Shown: positions 28,191 to 40,804, counted from the first letter of the stretch. The stretch: 64,000 nucleotides of DNA from Edaphobacter aggregans DSM 19364 (GCF_000745965.1 NZ_JQKI01000024.1:1-64000), one strand, 5' to 3'. The notes: generated from the sequence alone by a model not told the origin. Made by a program: numbers and translations.

Positions 28191-30415
28191 TCAACCTCGA
28201 CGAAGAGACCAAGCAGAACGCCAAGCAGCTCGACCACCGCTATGACGGCCGCCTCAAGGTCACAGGCGCCGCCAAGTACGCCGCCGAGTTTCCCGTCAAG
28301 GACGTCGTCCACGGCTACATCGTCCAGAGCACCATCCCCTCCGGCACCGTCGCCTCCATCGACGACGCCGCAGCCAGGCACGCATCCGGCGTCCTCGCCG
28401 TCATGACGCCTTTTAGCGCTCCCAAGGTCACGCCCAATAACAACGTCAACGTCCTTCAGGACAACCGCGTCCTCTACAACGGCCAGCCCATCGCCGTCGT
28501 CGTCGCGCGCTCGCTACCCGAAGCCATCCACGCAGCCACGCTGTTGCGCGTCAACTACAACCCCACTCCCGCGCGCCTTGACTTCGACGCCCTCATCTCC
28601 GAGTCGCGCCCGCCCAAGCGCAACGGCGTAGCCTGGGAGCCCGGAACCAGTCCCCTGCCTCCCGGAGCCAACCGCCGCGGCGACGTCGACGCCGCCTTCG
28701 CCAAGGCCGCCGTCACCGTCGACCAGATCTACACCACTCCCATCCAGAACCACAACCCCATGGAGCCGCACGCCACTATTGCCTCGTGGGAGAACGGAAA
28801 GCTCAGCGTCTACGACTCCACCCAGGGCATCACCGGCGAGCGCCAGAACCTAGCCCACGCCTTCGGCCTCCAGCCCAACGACGTCCACGTCGAATGTCCC
28901 TTCGTCGGTGGCGGGTTTGGCTGCAAGGGCTCCGTCTGGTCGCACGTCCTGCTCGCCGCCATGGCCGCCAAAGTCGTCCAGCGCCCCGTCAAGATCGCCA
29001 TCACCCGCGAGCAGATGTTCGGCCCCGTCGGCTCCCGCCCCAACACGCGCCAGCACATCAAGCTGGGCGCAGATGCCACCGGCAAGCTCCTCGCCACCCA
29101 GCACGACGTCACCCTCTACGCCTCCATGTTCGCCGACTTCGTCGAGGGCTCCGCCAACCAGACCAACATGCTCTACGCGAGTGAGACCCTCTCCACCAAT
29201 CACCGCCTCGTCGAGATGAACCTCGGCATGGGAACCTTCCAGCGCGCCCCCGGCGAGGCCACCGGAACCCTCGCCTTCGAGGTCGCGCTCGACGAACTGG
29301 CCGAGAAGCTCAACATGGACCCCATCCAGCTACGCCTCGCCAACTACGCCGAAGAAGATCCCGGCAAGAAGCTCCCCTGGTCCAGCAAGCACCTCCGCGA
29401 GTGCTATGCCGACGCCGCCGAGCGCTTCAACTGGGCTCGCCGCAAGCCCACTCCCGGACAGGTCCGCGAAGGCAATAAGCTCATCGGCTTCGGCATGGCC
29501 ACCGCCACCTACGGGGCGAATCGCTCCAACTCCACCGCCATCGTCCGGATCCTTCCCAGCGGCCGCGTCTACGTCGGTTGCGGAACCCAGGACCTCGGCA
29601 CAGGAACCTACACCATCATGGCGCAGGCGGCCGCCATGGCCCTCGGCGTCGATCCATCACTCGTCGACGTTGAACTCGGCGACTCCACCCTGCCTCGCTC
29701 CGGAGGCTCCGGTGGCTCGCAAACCGCCGCCTCCGTCTGCCCCGCCGTCTACCAGGCCGCGCTCGACGTCAAGCAGAAGCTCATCAACCTCGCCTGCAAC
29801 GACTCCGCTTCGCCGCTGCACCTCGCCAACACCGAATCCGTCTCGACCCGCGACGGCGTCCTCTTTACCAAATCCTTCCCCACGAAATCCGAGCCCTTCG
29901 CCGCACTCCTCTCCCGCAGCGGCACTCCCATCGAAGCCACCGCCACCGCCGAGCCCGCCAAGGACCGCAGCACCTTCAGCTCCCACTCCTGGGGAGCCGT
30001 CTTCGCCGAGGTCGCCGTCGACGCCGACACCCGCACGGTGCAGGTCCGCCGCGTCGTCGGAACCTACGACATCGGAACCCTGATGAACAGGAAGACCGGC
30101 ATCAATCAACTCCAGGGCGGCATCGCCTGGGGAATTGGCTTCGCCCTCCACGAAGAGGCGCACATCGATCCCACCCACGGCCTCACCGTCAACCGCAACA
30201 TCGCCGAGTACCACGTCCCCGTCAACGCCGACGTAGGCGAGATCGACGTCGCCTGCCTCAACATCCCCGACTACCGCTTCTCCCCGCTCGGCGCCCGCGG
30301 CATCGGCGAGATCGGCATCACCGGAGCCGCCGCCGCCGTCGCCAACGCCGTCTACAACGCAACCGGCAAACGCGTCCGCGACTTCCCCATCACCATCGAC
30401 AAGCTCATGGCCTAA
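28187..30415 (+). CDS. paoC: Aldehyde dehydrogenase molybdopterin-binding subunit
   Basis: 742 residues from the ATG at 28187, which has AAGGAG 8 nt upstream. Molybdenum hydroxylase motifs occur in order: GRLKVTGAAKYAAE, the NPMEPHATIA and CPFVGGGFGCKG substrate/cofactor loops, GTGTYTIMAQ, and GARGIGEIGITGAAAAVANA with the catalytic Glu. It binds molybdenum cytosine dinucleotide and oxidises aldehydes. No paoD-type maturation chaperone gene follows, so maturation must rely on a gene elsewhere. Confidence 0.92.
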   Translation: MINLDEETKQNAKQLDHRYDGRLKVTGAAKYAAEFPVKDVVHGYIVQSTIPSGTVASIDDAAARHASGVLAVMTPFSAPKVTPNNNVNVLQDNRVLYNGQPIAVVVARSLPEAIHAATLLRVNYNPTPARLDFDALISESRPPKRNGVAWEPGTSPLPPGANRRGDVDAAFAKAAVTVDQIYTTPIQNHNPMEPHATIASWENGKLSVYDSTQGITGERQNLAHAFGLQPNDVHVECPFVGGGFGCKGSVWSHVLLAAMAAKVVQRPVKIAITREQMFGPVGSRPNTRQHIKLGADATGKLLATQHDVTLYASMFADFVEGSANQTNMLYASETLSTNHRLVEMNLGMGTFQRAPGEATGTLAFEVALDELAEKLNMDPIQLRLANYAEEDPGKKLPWSSKHLRECYADAAERFNWARRKPTPGQVREGNKLIGFGMATATYGANRSNSTAIVRILPSGRVYVGCGTQDLGTGTYTIMAQAAAMALGVDPSLVDVELGDSTLPRSGGSGGSQTAASVCPAVYQAALDVKQKLINLACNDSASPLHLANTESVSTRDGVLFTKSFPTKSEPFAALLSRSGTPIEATATAEPAKDRSTFSSHSWGAVFAEVAVDADTRTVQVRRVVGTYDIGTLMNRKTGINQLQGGIAWGIGFALHEEAHIDPTHGLTVNRNIAEYHVPVNADVGEIDVACLNIPDYRFSPLGARGIGEIGITGAAAAVANAVYNATGKRVRDFPITIDKLMA

Positions 30416-30485
30416 GCCGCCAAAATTTAGCGCCGCCAGGAAATTCATGGCGGCGCGAATACTTTATCGCGAATACTTTATTGGG

Positions 30486-30512
30486 ACGTCATTCTGAGCG
30501 CAGCTCAGTAGT
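30486..30512. repeat. Partial copy of the GTCATTCTGAGC intergenic repeat
   Basis: Begins GTCATTCTGAGCGCAGC, as do the copies near 49361, 50471 and 51483, but only the first ~27 bp match. It sits between paoC and the convergent rhodanese gene. Confidence 0.5.
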
Positions 30513-30553
30513 TCGCCGGTGCCGACGACGCTGTCCCGATAGGAAAAGACTCT

Positions 30554-31003
30554 TCAAACCGTATCCAGCCGGAACGAGTCCATATACCGCTCCACGGCGT
30601 ACCCCTTCGCCTTCCAGGCCGCCAGCCCGCCATGCAGCAGCTTGATCCGCGTGTACTGAAGATTCTTCGCCCGCCGCAGAATCTCCCAGCTCGTCTTCTC
30701 GCCCGGGCACGTGCAGTAGATCACCACATCCTGCTCCTTCGGAATCACCGCCGGATTCTTCAGCACCTCTTTCGGCGCGATCCTCTTCGCCCCCGGAATT
30801 ATCTCCGAGTAAGCCAGAACATCCAGCGGCTGACGTACATCGAAGACCATCACCTTCGGCTCCGGCTCCAGCAGCTCATGCAGTTCATCCGGCTCGATGC
30901 AGTGCTGGAACAGCTCGCGCCGCTTCTTCACGACCCAAACCCTCCACGCCACAAACAGGAGGACGCCAAGCGCAACGACCGCCCATATCGAAATCAGTAG
31001 CAT
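30554..31003 (-). CDS. Membrane-anchored rhodanese-like protein
   Basis: 149 residues. One N-terminal transmembrane helix (residues ~2-22) and a rhodanese domain with VFDVRQPLD, PGAKRIAP and the active loop YCTCPGEKTS. The first Cys of that loop (CTCPGEKTS) is the expected sulfur carrier, and C-terminal LLHGGLAAWKAKGY is typical. It probably transfers sulfane sulfur at the cytoplasmic membrane. Monocistronic, convergent with paoC. Confidence 0.85.
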   Translation of the reverse strand: MLLISIWAVVALGVLLFVAWRVWVVKKRRELFQHCIEPDELHELLEPEPKVMVFDVRQPLDVLAYSEIIPGAKRIAPKEVLKNPAVIPKEQDVVIYCTCPGEKTSWEILRRAKNLQYTRIKLLHGGLAAWKAKGYAVERYMDSFRLDTV

Positions 31004-31225
31004 ATCGAGCTCCTCATCGACTCACGCCTATTCAGATTCTCCACAAGGCAGAATGATTCGCCAGAATGTAACGTCATATCCGGCATCCTAGCCTACACCG
31101 GCGGCCAACCGCCAGCATCCCTCGCACAATCCCTTCCACGCACGCGCAACGTACCTCAGCTTGTTCCGCGCCATCCCATCAAACTCTATTCCAGGCAAAC
31201 AATATGCGAAGATCACCCAAGGCCT

Positions 31226-33703
<2,478 letters not shown>

Positions 33704-33758
33704 CACCGACTGAATCACTATTCACTTGTGCCCTCGCCGTGTGCTACCGTCGCAATCA

Positions 33759-34265
33759 ATGGCCACGCCCGACACAACCCGCCACACTCCCGCCTCCATG
33801 AACGGAACCACCCCCACCATCGACGAGCGCGCCAGCCACTGCTTCGGCTGCGGTCCCGCCAACCCCCAGGGCCTCCACCTCATCTTCACAACCGACACCA
33901 GCGATCCCGCCAACCCCATCGCGACCTGCCACTTCCAACTCGATCGCCTCCACGAAGGCCCGCCCGGCCACATCCACGGCGGCATCGTCGCCACGCTGCT
34001 AGACGAGGCCATGAGCAAGCTCAACCGCCCCCTCAACGTCCTCGCCATGACCCGCCACATGGAGGTCGACTACCTCCGCCCCGTCCCGCTCTACCAGCCC
34101 CTCACCCTCACCAGCCGCCACCTCAGCCGCGAGGGCCGCAAGCTCTTCCACCAGGCCGAAATCCAATCCCCCGAAGGCCAGGTCCTCGCCCGCGCCAAAG
34201 GCCTCTTCATCATCATCGACAAAGCTATGCTCGCCGCCGCAGGCTTCACCGGCCCCGAAGACTAA
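33759..34265 (+). CDS. PaaI-type hotdog-fold thioesterase
   Basis: 168 residues from the ATG at 33759. The C-terminal 130 residues have the hotdog pattern: CFGCGPANPQGLHL, GHIHGGIVATLLDEAMSKL (the active-site HGG-DE block) and MEVDYLRPVPL. It should hydrolyse an acyl-CoA or related thioester. TACCGT lies 8 nt before the ATG, a possible leaderless -10. It overlaps the convergent glycosyltransferase by 4 bp. Confidence 0.85.
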   Translation: MATPDTTRHTPASMNGTTPTIDERASHCFGCGPANPQGLHLIFTTDTSDPANPIATCHFQLDRLHEGPPGHIHGGIVATLLDEAMSKLNRPLNVLAMTRHMEVDYLRPVPLYQPLTLTSRHLSREGRKLFHQAEIQSPEGQVLARAKGLFIIIDKAMLAAAGFTGPED

Positions 34266-34984
34266 ACCTCCGACTCCTCCCAGTACCCCTGGTCCCGCAG
34301 AAAGTACTTATCGTTCCAGCTATGCAGCATCGTCTTGAAGAACATCCAGACCATGCGCCCATGCCCCAGCTTTTGAAATCTGCGGTTCGTCGTCAGCACC
34401 TTCCCCCGCACAATCCGGAACCGCGTCCGCGCCACACCCTTTGACAGCAGATAGTCTTCCGCAAACAGCGCGCGCTCGTTGAACCCACCCAGCGCCCAGA
34501 ACGCCTCGCGATCAAACAGCATGAACATCCCCGTCGCAAACGGCTTCAGCACCGACCCCACCCGCTGCATGAAGTTGTTCCCCATATAAAGCGCATCGTC
34601 GAAGAAGCTCCCCTCCCGGCACGCGATATTCGTCGTCACCAGGTGCAGTCGTCTCCTCCGCATCCTCCACAGCGCCCGCCGCAGCAGCGTCGGCTCCGGC
34701 AACTCCACGTCCGCGTCCAGAAACAGCACATAAGGAGTCGTCGCCAGCCGCGCGCCCGCATTCCGCCCCACCGAAGGCAGCCCGCCCTCGATCACCTCCA
34801 CGCGCAATCGGTCTTGGAAGCTCAGCGCCACCTCCACCGTCCCGTCCGTCGAGCCAGCGTCCGCCACGATCACCCGTGTCTCCGACATCCCCTCGAAGTC
34901 CTGCCTGGCCAGCGAGCCCAGCAGCCTCGGCAGCATCTCCGACTCATTCTTCGCCGGAATCACAATCGTCAGCTCAGCGCCCAT
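34262..34984 (-). CDS. Family 2 glycosyltransferase
   Basis: 240 residues from the ATG at 34984, preceded by GGAGGGGTG; an upstream start at 35008 adds 8 residues without a ribosome-binding site. GT-A features: [37 protein letters not shown], and the DXD-type [10 protein letters not shown]. The acceptor region contains [18 protein letters not shown]. No membrane helix. It transfers a sugar from a nucleotide donor onto a lipid or glycan, target unknown. Confidence 0.85.
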   Translation of the reverse strand: MGAELTIVIPAKNESEMLPRLLGSLARQDFEGMSETRVIVADAGSTDGTVEVALSFQDRLRVEVIEGGLPSVGRNAGARLATTPYVLFLDADVELPEPTLLRRALWRMRRRRLHLVTTNIACREGSFFDDALYMGNNFMQRVGSVLKPFATGMFMLFDREAFWALGGFNERALFAEDYLLSKGVARTRFRIVRGKVLTTNRRFQKLGHGRMVWMFFKTMLHSWNDKYFLRDQGYWEESEV

Positions 34985-35215
34985 CACCCCTCCAGGCGAT
35001 GTGCGCACACCGCCACTTACGCAAATCCTCCGCCCGACCCCCCGCTGCGCGCTTCAATTGAATTTGAATTTTCTGCAAATAACTCTGGGCGCTCCCAGCT
35101 GATTAACAAAAACTCAGCTCTTCATCTCCCGCTAACAAAGCTGCTAAACTTTAACCTTTCGCGGCAAACGCCCTCGCAATCTAACTACGTACCGCGGCTC
35201 GCAAGGAGAACTCTC

Positions 35216-36169
35216 ATGTCTGACCACACCTCAAACGGCAATCTCGGATCCACCTCCCTCCGCCTCAAGACCGGCCTGGCCGAGATGCTCAAAGGTGGAG
35301 TCATCATGGACGTCATGAACGTCGAGCAGGCGCGCATCGCCGAAGAGGCCGGCGCCACCTCCGTCATGGCCCTCGAGCGTGTCCCCGCCATGATCCGCGC
35401 CGAAGGCGGCGTCGCCCGCATGGCCAATCCAAAGCTCATCAAGCAGATCATCGGAGCCGTCTCCATCCCCGTCATGGCCAAGGCCCGCATCGGCCACTTC
35501 GCCGAGGCCCAGATCCTCCAGGAGCTCGGCGTCGACTTCATCGACGAGTCCGAGGTCCTCACCCCCGCCGACGAGACCTTCCACATCGACAAGCACGCCT
35601 TCACCACGCCCTTCGTCTGCGGAGCCCGCAACCTCGGCGAAGCCTGCCGCCGCATCGCCGAAGGCGCAGCCATGATCCGCACCAAGGGCGAGGCCGGAAC
35701 CGGCGACGTCGTCCACGCCGTCCAGCACATGCGCCAGATCGTCCGCGAGATGCGCGCCCTCACCGTCCTCGACGACGCCGAGCTCTACAACGCCGCCAAG
35801 GTCCACCAGGCACCCTACGAGATCATCCGCATGGTCGCCCAGGCCGGCAAGCTCCCCGTCCCCAACTTCTCCGCCGGCGGAATCGCCACCCCCGCCGACG
35901 CCGCCCTCATGATGCAGCTCGGCGCCGAGGCCGTCTTCGTCGGCTCCGGAATCTTCATGAAGGAGCGCGCCACTCCTCTCGACGTCGAAAACAACCCCAA
36001 GGAACGCGAAGAAGCCGTCTCCCGCGCCAAGGCCATCGTCACCGCCACCACCCACTTCAACGACCCCAAGATCGTCGCCGATGCCTCCGAGCAGGTCATC
36101 GGGACCATGAAAGGGCTCGCCGCCGCCGCCCTCGAAGAGTCCGAACTCCTCCAGACCCGCGGCTGGTAG
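35216..36169 (+). CDS. pdxS: Pyridoxal 5'-phosphate synthase, lyase subunit PdxS
   Basis: 317 residues starting at the ATG after AAGGAG. The family signature is nearly complete: [50 protein letters not shown] with a catalytic Lys, [10 protein letters not shown], and [13 protein letters not shown] with the second Lys region. It condenses ribose 5-phosphate, glyceraldehyde 3-phosphate and ammonia into PLP. The glutaminase partner pdxT is 5 kb downstream, not adjacent, with a transposase unit in between. Confidence 0.97.
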   Translation: MSDHTSNGNLGSTSLRLKTGLAEMLKGGVIMDVMNVEQARIAEEAGATSVMALERVPAMIRAEGGVARMANPKLIKQIIGAVSIPVMAKARIGHFAEAQILQELGVDFIDESEVLTPADETFHIDKHAFTTPFVCGARNLGEACRRIAEGAAMIRTKGEAGTGDVVHAVQHMRQIVREMRALTVLDDAELYNAAKVHQAPYEIIRMVAQAGKLPVPNFSAGGIATPADAALMMQLGAEAVFVGSGIFMKERATPLDVENNPKEREEAVSRAKAIVTATTHFNDPKIVADASEQVIGTMKGLAAAALEESELLQTRGW

Positions 36170-36186
36170 CATCCGCAAAAGTCGAG

Positions 36187-37788
36187 TTAGGGCGTGTTCG
36201 GTTCAAGCAAACGTTGAAAGTCCAATCGATCGGGACTCAAGAAGGATAAAGGTAAAACTACGCAGAACGTTGCGCCGCCACCCGGGTTATTCTCAGCCCA
36301 TATGCGGCCACCATGGGCCTCGACGATTGAGCGCGATACTGCCAAACCGATCCCCATACCCTTTTCCTTCGTAGTCAAGAAAGGTTCGAAAATCCTTTCC
36401 GGATCATCGACTCCCGGCCCGTTGTCGATCACTTGTATCAGCACCTCGTTCTGATCTGTTACGGCTGCCCGAACCTTAGCAAGCGAAGTGAGTCTGCTAT
36501 CCTCCATTGCTTCGATAGCGTTCGAGATTAAATTGATGAATACCTGTTGGATCTGTATCGGATCTACAGAGACGTTGGGGAGATTCTCATCAAAGTCTCT
36601 GTCAATTGGGATTTCACGCTTGTTTGGATCCTCCTGAACGAGGCGAACGGCCTCAGCCATGATTTCAGGGATACTTGCTTCCGTCTTATCAAAGGACTCC
36701 TGTTTGAAGAGCGCTCGAATGTGTTGCATAGCCTCATCGGCTGCACGAGCATCTCTCAATATTCGATCAATCGAGGTGTTTGTTTGCACCAGATTTGGCG
36801 GATTCGCTGCCAGCCAGCGCTTTGCAGCCTGAGCATTTAAAAACACGGCCATAAGCGGCTGGTTGAGCTCGTGAGCGATCGAGGCTGAGAGCTCAGCTAC
36901 GGTGGCTATCCTTGACGCCCTGCTCAGCTTGATGCGGGTATCGCGAAGATGGTCCTCAGCCCGTTTCCGGTCGTCGATATCGAAGAGAACCCCGTACCAC
37001 TTAATGATATTTCCCTCGTCGTCGCGCAGAGGGAAATTGCGACTCAAGAACCATCGGTAGGTTCCATCTGCGCGTCTAAGGCGTATCTCCTGATCCGAGG
37101 AAGTTCCGGTGGTCAATGCGGCCTGAAGACTGGCCGTCGAGCGATCACGGTCGTCGGGATGTACTGCACTCGCCCAGCCCGAGCCCTGCTTCCAGCCCGA
37201 GCACAGCCCCTGTTCTCTGGAAAGCCCGGTGTAATCCGCCCAACTTTGGCTGATGAAATCGACCGATCCGTCAGGCAAAGCGGTCCCCACGATGGCGGGT
37301 ATCGTCTCAACGATGGTCCGAAGCTCCCTCTCGCTTTGCTGGATTCTCTCCTCTGCCCGCTTTACCTTCGTTATAGCGGCGCGCTTTCGCTTATCGACAT
37401 CGACACTCGATCCATACCACTTGATAATTTCTCGATGTTCGTCACGCATCGCGAGTTTGTGGTGCACCATCCAGCGATATTCCCCATCAGCCCGCCGCAC
37501 TCGCGCTACTCCCTCAAAGCACTCTCCCGTGGCGATCGACTCCCGCCACTTCTGTACGAAAGCTTCGACATCTTCTGGATGAATAAAGGAAGTCCATTCC
37601 CATCCCAACAGCTTCTCGATCGGTTGTCCGAAAAAGTCGATCCACGTCTGATTCAAGAAATCGAGGTAGCCATCCGGTCGGGCTGTGTGGATAAGCGCAG
37701 GAGTCGAATCGACAATTCGTCGAAGCCTCAGGCTCTCATCATCGGCCGAATTGTTCCCGCCGGCTCCCATGATCCAACCGTACAACAC
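36187..37788 (-). CDS. Soluble PAS-PAS sensor histidine kinase
   Basis: 533 residues, no transmembrane helix. Two PAS domains of the PAS_3 kind (~25-140 and ~155-275), each with the PDGSxDFxxQxW / RADGxYRWxLxR pattern. Then SIAHELNQPLMAVFLNA with the phospho-His near 315, and an ATPase domain with NLISNAIEAM, DNGPGVDDPERIFEPF and GMGIGLAVSRSI. It likely senses a cytoplasmic signal; no response regulator is adjacent. GTG start at 37788; an ATG at 37770 is an alternative. Confidence 0.88.
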   Translation of the reverse strand: MLYGWIMGAGGNNSADDESLRLRRIVDSTPALIHTARPDGYLDFLNQTWIDFFGQPIEKLLGWEWTSFIHPEDVEAFVQKWRESIATGECFEGVARVRRADGEYRWMVHHKLAMRDEHREIIKWYGSSVDVDKRKRAAITKVKRAEERIQQSERELRTIVETIPAIVGTALPDGSVDFISQSWADYTGLSREQGLCSGWKQGSGWASAVHPDDRDRSTASLQAALTTGTSSDQEIRLRRADGTYRWFLSRNFPLRDDEGNIIKWYGVLFDIDDRKRAEDHLRDTRIKLSRASRIATVAELSASIAHELNQPLMAVFLNAQAAKRWLAANPPNLVQTNTSIDRILRDARAADEAMQHIRALFKQESFDKTEASIPEIMAEAVRLVQEDPNKREIPIDRDFDENLPNVSVDPIQIQQVFINLISNAIEAMEDSRLTSLAKVRAAVTDQNEVLIQVIDNGPGVDDPERIFEPFLTTKEKGMGIGLAVSRSIVEAHGGRIWAENNPGGGATFCVVLPLSFLSPDRLDFQRLLEPNTP

Positions 37789-37972
37789 CTAGAAATCCGT
37801 TTTCCATCACATCTATATGTAGTATTCACCGCCGATTTTGACTCGATACTTGACCACAGCCCCGGGCTGACGTGCGGCACCAATATCTACGCCGAATTTC
37901 CTTGCTGGCCACCTAAGGTTGTTACGTGAAGTCTGGCACCCTTTCACAACTAATATCTAAAGGGTTCTGATG

Positions 37973-38070
37973 GGACTGGGTGGCCCACATCTGACCGAAG
38001 TGCCACAATCGGGTGCCCCATATCTGGCGGCCTTATCGCCAGATGTGGGCCATCGCGCGCAGCGCGATCC
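37973..38070. repeat. Left inverted repeat of the REP-transposase unit
   Basis: 98 bp beginning GGACTGGGTGGCCCACATCT and ending GCGCGCAGCGCGATCC. It contains two hairpins: one between CCCCATATCTGGCG and CGCCAGATGTGGG, one ATCGCGC-GCA-GCGCGAT. It is the reverse complement, with few differences, of 38584-38685. Confidence 0.85.
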
Positions 38071-38078
38071 ATCTTCCG

Positions 38079-38548
38079 TCAAAGTCTTGTTATCTGCACC
38101 GGGCCAGGTTCATCGAGAAGGTAGTGCCGGTAACTGGACCACCTCCACTCCTCAGGCTGCTCGACCAACCCTCGCGCGACCGGGTCGCGGTGCATGTACT
38201 TCAGCTTCTCCACCCGCTTGTCATGGGTAAAGACATTGAAGTCGTAATACACCTCTGCCAGAACGGCCTTGCATCAAGGCGTCTTGAGACAGAAATCTTG
38301 AGGGCCTGGAGAGCCTTCGAGCGAGGAATCTCCTCATCGGGCGGCTCGCTGACGAGAAGATGAACGTGCTCGGGCATCACAACATAGCCCAGCACCTCAA
38401 AGAGGTAGTGGCGGCGTATGAGTTCAAGAGAGTCTAGGAAGATGTCTTTCGCATCTGACGTCGCGAGGTAAGCTTGCCGGCGATAACAACTGAAGGTGAT
38501 ACATTGGTCGTCGCCCTCAAGTTGAAAACGCCTGAGACCCAATGGCAT
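38079..38548 (-). pseudogene. REP-associated tyrosine transposase (RAYT), frameshifted
   Basis: A Y1-type transposase. The first ~98 residues include the HUH motif in GYVVMPEHVHLLVSEP and end at PFWQRC. There the frame breaks: the remainder (YYDFNVFTHDKRVEKLKYMHRDPVARGLV ... WSSYRHYLL) continues in another frame to a stop at 38079. Restoring one T near 38249 (TGT-TAT-TAC) repairs it. The lost part carries the Tyr in LKYMHRDPV, which by family pattern is the likely nucleophile. RAYTs act on REP palindromes, and this one lies between two ~100 bp inverted copies. Confidence 0.85.
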
Positions 38549-38583
38549 GGATGGATTCTATCTCGCAACAAAGCCGAAGAAGC

Positions 38584-38685
38584 GGATCGCACCTCCGCGC
38601 GATTGGCCCACATCTGGCGATAAGACCCGCCAGATATGGGGCACCCGACTCCTGGCGCTTCGATCAGATGTGGGCCACCCAGTCC
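38584..38685. repeat. Right inverted repeat of the REP-transposase unit
   Basis: 102 bp, the near-exact reverse complement of 37973-38070, starting GGATCGCACC and ending CCACCCAGTCC. Together the pair and the transposase form a 713 bp unit between the PAS kinase and the ferritin-like gene. Confidence 0.85.
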
Positions 38686-38706
38686 ACGTACCCGAAACTA
38701 GCATCA

Positions 38707-38760
38707 GGAAAACGGGGCTCTGAGCCGCTGGAAAATCTTCTTCCGGTAGCTCAGAGCCCC
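38707..38760 (-). terminator. Rho-independent terminator of the ferritin-like gene
   Basis: A 12 bp stem GGGGCTCTGAGC / GCTCAGAGCCCC (38714-38725 and 38749-38760) is followed on the minus strand by GTTTTCC, 26 bp after the ferritin-like stop. Confidence 0.75.
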
Positions 38761-38786
38761 TCAGGTCACGGAGGGCTAATGTCACG

Positions 38787-39866
38787 CTAAGGCAAGCGCC
38801 GCGCGGCATCGGCCTGCTCAGCAAGCTGCCCCAGAGTCGCAAAAAAATCCTTCGACTGACCACTAAACAACCCGCTGGCAGTCAGGCTCTGCACGGCTGC
38901 CTGAGCACCCGCAAATTGATCCGTCAGCGGACGAATCACAGCGCACTTCGGCAGATTGGCGTTGATAAACTCGCAGGGGATCGGGAAGATCAGGTTCGTC
39001 TGCAGCTGCGGATTTGGCGGATCGTTGAAGTCAGGGAACGTCAAACCCTGATCCGTAATCGGTGGCCCCTGCACAGCGTTGCCCGCAAAATCCACCCACT
39101 CCAGAAAGTGCGCTATCTCACTTCCGCCAATGCCCAGCGTAATTTCGAGCGCCTGGGCACCTGTCACCTTCTGGCTCAACGCCGCGTACAAGCTCGTGCC
39201 ACCCTGCTCGATCGAGCCGAAGTGAAACGCCGCGATATCTGCAATCGCCTGAATGTGCGTCGGATTGTCGAAGTCGGCATCTGTCACTGGAATCGCCGAT
39301 CGATTCGTTATGTTCAGTGCCTGAGGAAACGTCGCACCAAGGTCCGGGTTGGTCGTGCTGCGATACCGCGTGTACCAACTCGTATCCACAGTCAGATGCA
39401 TCAGGTTTGTCAGACGCCCAATGTTCTGCGCGCCCGTCGCCTTGCTGCCTTGCAGCGTTCGAAACGCATCCAGATTAACCGGCGACTCTCCCTTGGAAGC
39501 AAGGTACGCGTTCAAAAAATCGGCGTGACTGACCTCATCCAAAGTATTGCTCGTGATGTATTGTGGTCCATCGCCATCCAGATTCATGAAGGCATTCTGG
39601 TAAGCATTGGGCGTACCGTTTGCGACACCGCCCAACTCGGCATACTGGCCCCACAGATCGGCCTCGACCAACTCGGCTGCAGCCAGGAATCGAAGAATGG
39701 CCGCATCTCCACGATCCAGATTGCGATCGAACCCCTCCCCTAAAGCCGCTTTGCTATTGCTCAACATCCCGGCACCCATTGCAACGGCACCACCAGTCAC
39801 CAATCCACCTTTCATAAAAGAGCGGCGATTGAGTGAACTCAACGTAGGACTGCTCTGCTTCTTCAT
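38787..39866 (-). CDS. Tat-exported ferritin-like protein
   Basis: 359 residues. Tat signal NRRSFMKGG near 13-21 with a hydrophobic Gly/Ala stretch. The mature part is a four-helix ferritin_2-like domain: AAELVEADLWGQYAEL, TLDEVSHADFLNAYL, FGSIEQGGTSLYAAL and GGSEIAHFLEWVDFA supply Glu and His at diiron-type positions. Two Cys near the C-terminus (CEFINANLPKC) may form a disulfide. It could bind iron or detoxify peroxide in the periplasm; the exact role is unknown. Confidence 0.8.
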   Translation of the reverse strand: MKKQSSPTLSSLNRRSFMKGGLVTGGAVAMGAGMLSNSKAALGEGFDRNLDRGDAAILRFLAAAELVEADLWGQYAELGGVANGTPNAYQNAFMNLDGDGPQYITSNTLDEVSHADFLNAYLASKGESPVNLDAFRTLQGSKATGAQNIGRLTNLMHLTVDTSWYTRYRSTTNPDLGATFPQALNITNRSAIPVTDADFDNPTHIQAIADIAAFHFGSIEQGGTSLYAALSQKVTGAQALEITLGIGGSEIAHFLEWVDFAGNAVQGPPITDQGLTFPDFNDPPNPQLQTNLIFPIPCEFINANLPKCAVIRPLTDQFAGAQAAVQSLTASGLFSGQSKDFFATLGQLAEQADAARRLP

Positions 39867-40072
39867 GCGTCTGGTTACCTTTCCAGCGACCCAGGCACGG
39901 CTCGCTGGAAAGACACTACCCTTCGCGTGTAAGGGAGCTTGTCACTGGGTCATCAAACTCTGGTCCTTTTTCTGTCTCGCAGTTTGAGTTGCCTGCTCTG
40001 CGTCTTTTTATTGAAAAAATAAAATCCATCTTTGGTCAAAGTCTCATACGATTCGGCCGAAAAGGAAACATC

Positions 40073-40804
40073 ATGGGAAAACTCGACGGAAAAGTAGCGG
40101 TCATCACCGCGGCAACCAGCGGAATGGCCCTCGCAACCGGAAAGCTCTTCGTCGAAGAGGGAGCCTACGTCTTCATCACCGGACGCAACCAGCAGAAGCT
40201 CGATGAGGCCGTCAAGTCCATCGGCCGCAACGTGACCGGCGTCCAGGGCGACGCCTCCAATCTGGCCGACCTCGACCGCCTCTTCGATCAGGTCAAAAAA
40301 GAGAAGGGCCGCATCGACATCCTCTTCGCCAGCGCCGGATACGGCGACGCCGCTCCCATCGGAGCCGTCACCGAGGAGCAATTCGACACCACCTTCAACA
40401 CCAACGTCCGCGGAACCCTCTTCACGGTCCAGAAGGCCCTGCCCCTCATGCCCGACGAGTCGTCCATCATCCTCAACGGCTCCATAGCCGGCATCAAGGG
40501 CTTCCCCGCCTTCTGCGTTTACAACGCCAGCAAGGCTGCCGTCCGCTCCTTCGCGCGAACCTGGCTCGTCGACCTCAAGGACCGCAGGATCCGCGTCAAC
40601 GTCCTCAGCCCCGGCCCCATCGAGACCGGCGTCTGGGACCACATCCCCAAGGAAGCCAAGGAACAGTTCATTCGCATGGTTCCCCGCGGCACCATTGGCC
40701 AGCCCGAGGAGATCGCCACCGCCGCCCTCTTCCTCGCCTCCAGCGACTCCGGCTTCGTCAACGGCATCGAACTCTTCGTCGACGGCGGCACCGCCCAGAT
40801 CTAA
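40073..40804 (+). CDS. Short-chain dehydrogenase/reductase
   Basis: 243 residues. KVAVITAATSGMALATGKL is the Rossmann motif with TAATSGMA in place of the usual TGASSGIG. ASAGYGDAAPIG replaces NNAG. Catalytic Ser is in LNGSIAGIKG, and the YNASK pair follows. C-terminal LSPGPIETG and GFVNGIELFVDGGTAQI are typical. It reduces or oxidises a small carbonyl/alcohol with NAD(P)(H). AAAGGAAA lies upstream of the ATG. Confidence 0.9.
   Translation: MGKLDGKVAVITAATSGMALATGKLFVEEGAYVFITGRNQQKLDEAVKSIGRNVTGVQGDASNLADLDRLFDQVKKEKGRIDILFASAGYGDAAPIGAVTEEQFDTTFNTNVRGTLFTVQKALPLMPDESSIILNGSIAGIKGFPAFCVYNASKAAVRSFARTWLVDLKDRRIRVNVLSPGPIETGVWDHIPKEAKEQFIRMVPRGTIGQPEEIATAALFLASSDSGFVNGIELFVDGGTAQI

Noticed and set aside
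37973..38685. CRISPR array suggested by repeats around 38 kb
   Set aside because: The repeats are two inverted arms around a transposase, not short direct repeats with unique spacers; no cas genes are present.
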